Shown piece by piece: positions 24,698 through 30,273 of a stretch of DNA of 30,273 bases. A model generated the notes under the pieces. The model did not search any database, had not been told where the DNA came from, and saw only the letters and a list, made by a program, of their open reading frames with translations. Position numbers and translations under genes: made by a program. The stretch is from Alphaproteobacteria bacterium. Its GTDB lineage: Bacteria; Pseudomonadota; Alphaproteobacteria; SHVP01. The DNA lies in NCBI GenBank assembly GCA_026421105.1, contig JAPKDI010000001.1, forward strand, positions 1 to 30,273, read 5' to 3'. Within the stretch, counting starts at the first letter, position 1, and each line of letters opens with the position of its first letter.

Positions 24698-25363
24698 ATG
24701 AAGCTCGTTTTCACACCCAATCCGGAATACGTCCACAAAGTACTCGTGACTGCCCACGAGGCTGGGATGCTCGACAAGCTACACATGGAGCGCCAAGTCC
24801 CATTCGATGAGGACACCGAGATCTGGCGTTACAACCCGCTCGGTAAAGTGCCGTCCTTCGTGATGGATGACGGCACGCCATTGTTCGGCGGCCTGGTGAT
24901 TTGTGAATACCTAGATTCCTTCAACGAGACAGCGCCGCTATTCCCGAAAGACGACACCCAGTGGGACGTTCGCCGGCAAATGGTCACCAGTGACGGCGTG
25001 TTCGACGCTACGACCTTGATCCGGGTGGAGAGCTGGCGCGATAAGGCAGCGTGGAACACCGACTACATGCTGCGTGAACGCCGCAAGGTCATGTTGGCGC
25101 TGAAGCTTCTCAACGAAGATGCCAAGGAATGGCTGAAGGATCCGGCACGTTTCCACATCGCGCATGTCACGACGGTCGGCAGCTTGTCTTATCTCAGCCT
25201 GCGCAACCCGATCACCGACTGCAAACTTGAGCCAGGCGATGGCGATTGGGACTGGGTAAAGGAATTTCCAGTAGTTGCCGAGTGGTACAACGGCATCTTG
25301 GAGCGCCCCTCTATTAAGCTGAGGCTCGCCAAGGAAGACATCGCCGACTACCCCAAAACCTAA
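24698..25363 (+). CDS. Glutathione S-transferase family protein
   Basis: A 221-residue protein with the N-terminal thioredoxin-like GST domain (residues 1-80: KLVFTPNPEYVHKVLVTAHE, the cis-proline region LGKVPSFVMDDGTPLF, then ICEYLDSF) and an all-helical C-terminal domain. The usual active-site Ser/Cys near residue 10 is PNPEYV here, so the activating residue is not obvious. The start has GAGGAG 10 bases before ATG. The C-terminal part LERPSIKLRLAKED is typical of beta/zeta-like bacterial GSTs. It may conjugate or isomerise an electrophile in the same pathway as NIPSNAP; substrate unknown. Confidence 0.92.
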   Translation: MKLVFTPNPEYVHKVLVTAHEAGMLDKLHMERQVPFDEDTEIWRYNPLGKVPSFVMDDGTPLFGGLVICEYLDSFNETAPLFPKDDTQWDVRRQMVTSDGVFDATTLIRVESWRDKAAWNTDYMLRERRKVMLALKLLNEDAKEWLKDPARFHIAHVTTVGSLSYLSLRNPITDCKLEPGDGDWDWVKEFPVVAEWYNGILERPSIKLRLAKEDIADYPKT

Positions 25364-25381
25364 CGATTGAACAAACGACGC

Positions 25382-25800
25382 ATGGCCGGCAACCCGCAAA
25401 CGGGGCGATGCCTTTGTGGCACGGTGTAGTTCTCTGCCGCCGTGCCGCACCATACGTTTTCGGTGAGCCATTGTGGTATGCGCCGTCGATGGAGCTTAAG
25501 AGCCCATACGCCGGTGCACAGCGATGGGCTGGTCACGATCACGCGTGGTGCCGAAGCGGCAGTACGGTACCGCGGCCCAAAATGGGCCGCGCGCGGGTTC
25601 TGCCATCGATGCGGCACGTCGCTGTTCTACCGACTAGAAACCAACCCGAATTGTTCACCGTCATCGCCGATGACGCCCTAAATTTCGCGTTGCAACGCCA
25701 TATCTAGACGGACACCCAACCCGACTGTTACAGCTTCCTTGGTCATCAGCGGCGGGTCACTGAGGTGGAGCTCATGAAAAAGTTCGGCGTCGCTCCCGTC
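25382..25800 (+). pseudogene. Broken GFA (glutathione-dependent formaldehyde-activating-like) protein
   Basis: Starting with ATG 18 bp after the GST gene, the frame reads as a GFA/Mss4-like zinc protein: GRCLCGTV, stop, then SHCGMRRRW, a VRYRGPKWAARGFCHRCGTS region and LFYRLET. A TAG at 25427 is codon 16. Near 25640-25650 the frame moves (equivalent to a 1-base deletion) to one reading PELFTVIADDALNFALQRHI, then a TAG at 25705, then TDTQPDCYSF and RRVTEVELMKKFG, which match the family C-terminus. Of the zinc cysteines, the SHCGMR motif has lost two (CHCxxC expected). The open frame runs on to TAA at 25924; the original end was probably near 25790. Function lost. Confidence 0.75.
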
Positions 25801-26276
25801 TATGCAGCAGTCGCACAGCACATGTTCCTTACGGCGCACCTGAGGGGCGCTAATCGACATCAAAACGTGTGCCGGAGCGGACGAAGAGTTGCCAAACCGG
25901 GCTACAGGCCGGGCCGTCAACCTTAAGTGTACCGGCATCAATCAATGACGCGGTGGTGTCAATCACGACGATCATTTTGACCAATGGAAACGGCACCTCC
26001 GCCAACCCAATAAAGCGCGAGCCACTTCGGTCAGAACCACACCCCGATTTGACCCGCCGCGCACTTCCCGTTCATCGATGGTCTGCTCCAGGTCTCGCAC
26101 AGTCAGGCGCAACCACGATCGCGCTCCGCCCGCCCCTTTGACCTCAAGCTGGTTCAGCTACAGCGTTTCAATTGACATGAACAAATTCTCGAAATCGCCA
26201 TCGTGGCTTTACGAGAACACCTTAGAACGCGCCTGTGAGGCGAGGTCCATTCTGCCGAAGACTAGGGTCGCACTCC
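25801..26276. other. Gene-poor stretch without a recognised gene
   Basis: About 480 bases between the GFA relic and the convergent SDR gene. On the minus strand a frame from about 26241 to 25972 with two internal stops reads as coding-like sequence (LRLTVRDLEQTIDEREVRGG), and a following frame begins MIVVIDTTASLIDAG, but no family match can be claimed. It may hold one or two further decayed genes. No terminator or repeat stands out. Confidence 0.35.
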
Positions 26277-27068
26277 CTAAGCCAAATCCTTCGTCCAACC
26301 GCCATCAACGATGATCGAGCGGCCCGTCATGTAACTCGCCAGGTCACTCGCCATAAAAATTATCGGTCGCGCCATTTCGATCGCGGCGGCGACGCGACGC
26401 ATCGGGATTTCCTTCATGAACTCTTTCTCAAACGCTTTCGGCGATAGCCCGGTACCTCGAGAGAGGTTGGCCATCAACGTGCCCCAATGCTCAGTTTCTG
26501 TCGGCCCGGGCTGCAGCGCGTTGATAAACACGCCATCCTTCATGATTTCTTCTGACAATCCTTTAGTGAAGGAGAGCAACGCCGCGTTGGTCGTTGAGCC
26601 CGGTAGCAGCCTCGGATGCGGTTGACGCCCGGTATTGCCAGCAACGTTCACGATGCGGCCGTATTTCTGGCGCCGCATCGTCGGCAGCACGGCCCGTACC
26701 ATCCGTACGGCGCCAAGAAATTTGAGCTGCACCGCGCTGTCCCAAGTGTCGTCAGTCACCTCCCAGAACATGCCGCCCTGCGAAGATCCCGCCGAGTTGA
26801 TCAGGATGTCGATGCGACCAAAGGTACGTAGTACTTCTTCCGCCACATGGTCGGCACTCCCACGCACGCCCATATCTGCTGACACGAACGCTACCTCCGT
26901 GCGATATCGCTTGGACAGTCGTTTTGCTAGCGGATCGAGGTGCCGCGTGGTCCGCGCCACCAGTACGACCTTGGCGCCCTCGGCTGCCAAGATTTCGGCG
27001 CAGGCCGCCCCAATCCCTTTCGAGGCACCGGTTACAATCGCCACCTTGTTCTTCAAACCCAAATCCAT
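26277..27068 (-). CDS. SDR family protein lacking the canonical catalytic residues
   Basis: A 263-residue short-chain dehydrogenase fold. The cofactor loop TGASKGIG (14-21), SADMG (63-67), NSAG (91-94) and PGPTETEHWG near 190 are normal. The active site is not: where Asn, Ser, Tyr-x3-Lys are expected the protein has LKFLG, NVAGN (141-145) and RLLPGSTTN (153-161), so none of the four catalytic residues is seen in place. It may be inactive, regulatory, or use another mechanism. ATG 27068 has AAGGGAC 8 bases upstream and fits the family start better than 27089. It is divergent from the dioxygenase gene with 65 bp between. Confidence 0.9.
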   Translation of the reverse strand: MDLGLKNKVAIVTGASKGIGAACAEILAAEGAKVVLVARTTRHLDPLAKRLSKRYRTEVAFVSADMGVRGSADHVAEEVLRTFGRIDILINSAGSSQGGMFWEVTDDTWDSAVQLKFLGAVRMVRAVLPTMRRQKYGRIVNVAGNTGRQPHPRLLPGSTTNAALLSFTKGLSEEIMKDGVFINALQPGPTETEHWGTLMANLSRGTGLSPKAFEKEFMKEIPMRRVAAAIEMARPIIFMASDLASYMTGRSIIVDGGWTKDLA

Positions 27069-27133
27069 GTGACGTCCCTTTTTCCGCACCAGCCGACTTG
27101 CGCAAATATCCCCGCGTGCCCGATGATACCGCT

Positions 27134-27958
27134 ATGTCCATGACGATCACTAAATTGCACGATCATGTTGGGGCAGAGATCGGCAACGTCGATCTCACCC
27201 GCCCCCTCAATAATGCCGCGTTCGCGTCGATCGAAAAAGCGTTCTACGAAAAATCAGTCTTGGTTTTCCGGGGACAAAATCTTTCGCCGAACGCCCATAT
27301 CGCCTTCTCACGGCGCTTCGGTTCCCTGGAGGTGCATATTCTCCACCAATACCAACTTACCGATCATTCCGAGATTTTGCTGCTATCCAACAAGACGGAT
27401 TCAGACGGCAACCCCCTTGGCTTGGTTGAGGCCGGACGTTATTGGCACACCGACGTCTCATTCACAAAAATCCCGAGCATGGGATCGTTTCTCTACGCCG
27501 TGGAGGTTCCCCCCGACGGGGGCGACACACTCTTTTCCGGCCAGTTCGCCGCCTATGACGCCCTGCCCAAACATTGGAAGGCGCGACTGGAAAACCTTAC
27601 GGCTTTGCACGGCCTTAACAAGACGACAGCGCCCAAGTTTACGGATGCGCAACTTGCATTGGTGAAAGGGGTCGAGCATCCGCTAGTCAGGACGCACCCG
27701 AAGACAGGCCGCAAGGCGCTCTACGCCGGCGTGTTTGTCGACAAGATTCTTAATGTCAGTGACGCCGAGTCAGACGAAACCCTAGACTACCTTCGCAGCC
27801 ACTGGGCCCGCGACGAATTCATCTATCGACACCGTTGGCAAGTCGGGGACCTTGTGATGTGGGACAACCGCAGCATCTTGCATCACGCCACCTCGTTCGA
27901 CCCGCAATACGCACGACACATGCACCGCACCACTGTCGAAGGCGAGCGTCCCATCTAG
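27134..27958 (+). CDS. TauD/TfdA family 2-oxoglutarate/Fe(II) dioxygenase
   Basis: A 274-residue non-haem iron oxygenase. The iron site is HxD at His105-Asp107 (YWHTDVSF) and a distal histidine at 250/251 (SILHHAT); Arg265 (MHRTTVEGER) would bind 2-oxoglutarate. The N-terminus HDHVGAEIGNVDL is typical of the family, which includes taurine and 2,4-D oxygenases: they hydroxylate the substrate and release sulfite, phenol or an aldehyde. The ATG at 27134 or 27140 is possible; Shine-Dalgarno is weak. The frame is open upstream to 26924 but that overlaps the SDR gene. It converges on the flavoprotein gene with a 22-bp gap. Substrate unknown. Confidence 0.94.
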   Translation: MSMTITKLHDHVGAEIGNVDLTRPLNNAAFASIEKAFYEKSVLVFRGQNLSPNAHIAFSRRFGSLEVHILHQYQLTDHSEILLLSNKTDSDGNPLGLVEAGRYWHTDVSFTKIPSMGSFLYAVEVPPDGGDTLFSGQFAAYDALPKHWKARLENLTALHGLNKTTAPKFTDAQLALVKGVEHPLVRTHPKTGRKALYAGVFVDKILNVSDAESDETLDYLRSHWARDEFIYRHRWQVGDLVMWDNRSILHHATSFDPQYARHMHRTTVEGERPI

Positions 27959-27980
27959 CGCGCCGCTCCGTTGGTGGTGC

Positions 27981-29384
27981 TCAGGCTTTTGCCACTAGCC
28001 CGGCGGCGGCCTCACCAGCTAGGCGCCCAAGATTCGTAGCGGACATCAACCCCGAACCTGACAAGTACCCCCAGTCGGCCGGGCCGGAAAAGCCACGCGC
28101 CGCACCGCCACCCGCAAAAAGGTTGGGGAACGGTGTCCCGTCCTTCTTCAATACCCGTGCCTCTGTATTCACTTCTAGGCCGCCCTGGGTATGAAACAAC
28201 GCTCCTTGGATCTTGGCGATGTAGTAGGGCGGCGCGAGCAGCGGGTGCTTGGCGAAGTCGCGCCCGAAGTTGTCTTGACGCTTACCCGCACACATCTCTG
28301 CGTTTTCACTCATCGTTTGTTGGAGCGTCGCTTCCTCACACCCAACCGTCTCGGCTAATTCGGCAACGGTTTCGCATTTCTTGATCGCGTCCGCTTTCAT
28401 CGCCTCCTGATGGCTGTGCATCTGGATGGCTACGAGCTGACAGCGTTGATCCCATATCGTCCACGCAACATGACTTGGCTGCCGCACGACGTTCAGTGCT
28501 TGTTCAGAGTAGCCGTGGTTTTCATCAGAAAACCGCACACCGTCTTTGTTGACCTGGAAACCACCTTCTGTAATCGCCGGCCAGCCCAGATGAATGTTGT
28601 GCGGGGTAATAACAGCGCCATGGCCTTGAAACGAGCCCATATCCTTGATCGATGCCTCGAGCTGCTCACCCCACAACACCGCGTCGCCTTGGTTCCCGTC
28701 GTGACCATGATAATGCGCATCGACGATCTCAGGGATGTACTTCTGAAGAAGTTCCTTGTTACCGCCGTAGCCATTGCATGCAAGAACCAGCGCCTCGCAG
28801 CCGACGTCTTCGTGTTTGCCATCAGGCCGGGTGATCCGAACACCACGCACCCGACCATCGCTATCCGAAAAAAGGTCGGTGACGTGTGCCGAGGTCGCGA
28901 TGTCGATGCCCTCGTTCGCTATTGCCTGTAAAAACACGGCCAACAGTTCGGCGCCGAACCTGCTCGGCGACGCATGCATGTGCGGCACCGTGTGCCCTGG
29001 ATAAGTGAAGTCAGAAATGCACGACAGCGGTAGTTTGTAACGATCCACGAGCCAGTCCACGGTCTTCGCCGATTCGTTGGCGACGTGTCGCGCCAACTCG
29101 TGATCGCATTCATTCTTGGCTTTAGCGAGGATATCTTTGTAGAGAATGTCTGCGGAGTCTTTGATCCCAGCGGCCTCTTGCATCTTGCTGCCCCCCGCTG
29201 GAATCTGGCCACCCGATAGGGATGTGTTGCCGCGCGGTTTGTCATCGCGCTCGAGAATCATGACCTCCACGCCTTGTTCGTGGGCTGCAAGGGCAGCAGT
29301 ACACCCGCACGCACCCGCACCGATAATCAGTACGGGAACCGTAACGTCGAAGTTTTTGCCATCCGCCGAAATGACGCTGCCCAT
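27981..29384 (-). CDS. FAD-dependent oxidoreductase, fumarate reductase/succinate dehydrogenase flavoprotein type
   Basis: A 467-residue flavoprotein of the family that includes fumarate reductase, 3-ketosteroid dehydrogenase and tricarballylate dehydrogenase. The dinucleotide loop is VLIIGAGACGCTAALAA (GxGxxG at 22-27), followed by ERDDKPRGNTSLSGG. Near the C-terminus LFHTQGGLEVNTEARVLKKD and FPNLFAGGGAARGFSG are typical FAD-contact motifs. No heme or Fe-S domain is present, so it is a soluble single-subunit enzyme. GGGGAG lies 9 bases before ATG 29384. It is divergent from the racemase-like gene over 101 bp with a large dyad. It probably introduces or reduces a C=C bond next to a carbonyl. 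Confidence 0.93.
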   Translation of the reverse strand: MGSVISADGKNFDVTVPVLIIGAGACGCTAALAAHEQGVEVMILERDDKPRGNTSLSGGQIPAGGSKMQEAAGIKDSADILYKDILAKAKNECDHELARHVANESAKTVDWLVDRYKLPLSCISDFTYPGHTVPHMHASPSRFGAELLAVFLQAIANEGIDIATSAHVTDLFSDSDGRVRGVRITRPDGKHEDVGCEALVLACNGYGGNKELLQKYIPEIVDAHYHGHDGNQGDAVLWGEQLEASIKDMGSFQGHGAVITPHNIHLGWPAITEGGFQVNKDGVRFSDENHGYSEQALNVVRQPSHVAWTIWDQRCQLVAIQMHSHQEAMKADAIKKCETVAELAETVGCEEATLQQTMSENAEMCAGKRQDNFGRDFAKHPLLAPPYYIAKIQGALFHTQGGLEVNTEARVLKKDGTPFPNLFAGGGAARGFSGPADWGYLSGSGLMSATNLGRLAGEAAAGLVAKA

Positions 29385-29410
29385 GATAATTCTCCCCTGG
29401 TCCGGTGTGG

Positions 29411-29455
29411 CCTTGTTTGACACGATTCCCTGCGAGGACTAATCGGTCAACAAGG
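29411..29455. promoter_or_regulatory. Dyad overlapping a candidate promoter between flavoprotein and racemase genes
   Basis: CCTTGTTTGAC (29411-29421) and GTCAACAAGG (29446-29455) are inverted repeats of ten pairs with a single extra T. On the plus strand TTGACA (29417-29422) is a perfect -35 hexamer followed after 17 bases by TAATCG (29440-29445), a weak -10, about 41 bases before the racemase ATG. The dyad arms thus bracket the promoter core, as expected for an operator of a repressor that serves this divergent pair. No regulator gene is seen next to it within the window. Confidence 0.45.
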
Positions 29456-29485
29456 ATATTGCCAATAAGGGGTTGGGAGGAACCG

Positions 29486-30273
29486 ATGGTGGAAAAGAAA
29501 AAACGAGTTCTGGTACTGGTGCCGTTTCCAATGAGCGGCGAGCACTTGGGCATGAGGGAAGCCCAGAGCAAACAGATCGATCTCGGACCCGATCTCGAAT
29601 TCACTTACAAACCAGTCAAATGGGCTGGCACGAACTTCGTCGGCCCCTACGACTATGTCGTGGGCGATTTCACTATGCTGGAAGCAGGCCTCCAGGCTCA
29701 AGAAGACGGCTTTGACGCGGTCTGCATCGATACTATGAGCGATTCAGGCGTTGCCGCGCTTCGCGCCGTGCTTGATATCCCTGTTATCGGCCCAGGCCGC
29801 ACGACCATCCTCACCGCTATGATGCTGGGCAACAAATTTGGCATGCTGGTGATGTGGGAGCGGTGGCTTGGCCTCTACAAGAAGGTCATGGACGAACTGG
29901 GCGTGTGGGATAAATACGCTGGGCACCAATCGATCGGCATGGCGCCAGACCGGTTCAGCCTCCTCGGTGGCGAAGAACGTGTGGTATTCCCAAAACTCCT
30001 CAGGGCCGGCAAGAAATTGGTCGAAGAGAACGGCGCCGACGTGATCATTCTCGGGTCGACATCAATGCACCAAGCACGAGATTTTCTCGCAGAAAAGTTG
30101 CCGGTGCCGGTCATTAGCCCAGGCCCGACGACTTATGCCGCCGCGCTGATGATGATCAACCTGCGGCTATCACAAAGCCGTAAGTCCTATCCTGCTCCAG
30201 TCGGCCGGAGCGATGACTACATTCACGGCATGCTTGATGCGGCTGCTGCCGCCGCAAAGAAGGGACCAAAGAT
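29486..30273 (+). CDS. Asp/Glu/hydantoin racemase family protein (3' end beyond window)
   Basis: At least 262 residues, cut off by the window end. It has the two-domain racemase fold: KRVLVLVPFPMSG at the N-terminus, DAVCIDTMSDSGVAALR with Cys80 in the first catalytic position, PVIGPG at 99-104, the second half VIILGSTSMHQ at 187-196 and PVPVISPGPTTYAAAL. The second catalytic cysteine (usually LGCxxM) is Ser191 here, so a normal two-base racemase mechanism is not expected. It may be a decarboxylase, isomerase or binding variant. GGGAGGAA lies 5 bases before ATG. It is divergent from the flavoprotein gene. The gene is nearly complete by family length. Confidence 0.9.
   Translation, partial: MVEKKKRVLVLVPFPMSGEHLGMREAQSKQIDLGPDLEFTYKPVKWAGTNFVGPYDYVVGDFTMLEAGLQAQEDGFDAVCIDTMSDSGVAALRAVLDIPVIGPGRTTILTAMMLGNKFGMLVMWERWLGLYKKVMDELGVWDKYAGHQSIGMAPDRFSLLGGEERVVFPKLLRAGKKLVEENGADVIILGSTSMHQARDFLAEKLPVPVISPGPTTYAAALMMINLRLSQSRKSYPAPVGRSDDYIHGMLDAAAAAAKKGPK

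Noticed and set aside
25678..25941. An 87-residue minus-strand frame
   Set aside because: It is antisense to the C-terminal part of the GFA relic, which explains its openness; no family resemblance.
25850..25974. PIN-domain toxin starting MIVVIDTTASLIDAG on the minus strand
   Set aside because: Only the first few residues look PIN-like, a stop follows after about 41 codons, and no antitoxin is recognisable upstream.
26924..27133. N-terminal extension of the TauD-type dioxygenase
   Set aside because: It is antisense to the SDR coding region, Pro/Arg-rich, and unlike the family; the domain begins at 27134.
1..30273. CRISPR array, insertion sequence, tRNA, phage or defence system
   Set aside because: No regular direct repeats with spacers, transposase, cloverleaf, integrase or defence-gene motifs were seen.

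Overview
The window looks like a piece of an alphaproteobacterial chromosome, probably from a marine or soil lineage. This is inferred from gene content (TRAP and dipeptide-type uptake, many VOC, SDR, TauD, GST, NIPSNAP and GFA proteins, an AceE-like enzyme beside an Lrp/AsnC regulator) and from moderately high G+C; no rRNA, tRNA, phage, insertion sequence or CRISPR array was seen. It reads as an accessory catabolic region for small organic acids, amides or aromatics. Substrates cannot be named from sequence alone.

Left part (1-8784): an SDR dehydrogenase, two tandem paralogous family-5 ABC substrate-binding proteins without permease or ATPase genes, and a SAM methyltransferase lie on the minus strand. 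A divergent dctQ-dctM-dctP TRAP transporter follows on the plus strand and closes with a strong intrinsic terminator.

Middle (8787-17777): a cupin, a small EthD-like alpha/beta-barrel candidate, a beta-rich protein paired with a class II aldolase, a tandem pair of two-module VOC proteins, a stand-alone AceE-like thiamine-diphosphate enzyme divergent from an Lrp/AsnC regulator, a decayed DNA alkylation repair gene (six internal stops, no frameshift), a small VOC protein and an isolated ParB/sulfiredoxin-like domain.

Minus-strand block (17869-24141): HpPgdA-like deacetylase, a 103-residue CxxC protein, a COG0523 GTPase, two tandem 452-residue amidases, a VOC protein and a short gene relic. From the CxxC gene to the relic the spacing is tight, so this is probably one operon joining amide hydrolysis to metal handling.

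Right part (24334-30273): NIPSNAP, GST and a broken GFA gene on plus; an SDR lacking its usual catalytic residues divergent from a TauD/TfdA dioxygenase; a fumarate-reductase-type flavoprotein divergent from an Asp/Glu/hydantoin racemase-like protein with only one of the two usual cysteines, cut by the window end.

Recurring themes are tandem duplication (binding proteins, VOC proteins, amidases), divergent pairs sharing short control regions that contain palindromes, and three gene relics in which in-frame nonsense codons dominate over indels. I found no convincing wholly new system; the best candidates are the amidase/COG0523/VOC operon and the two enzymes that have lost catalytic residues.
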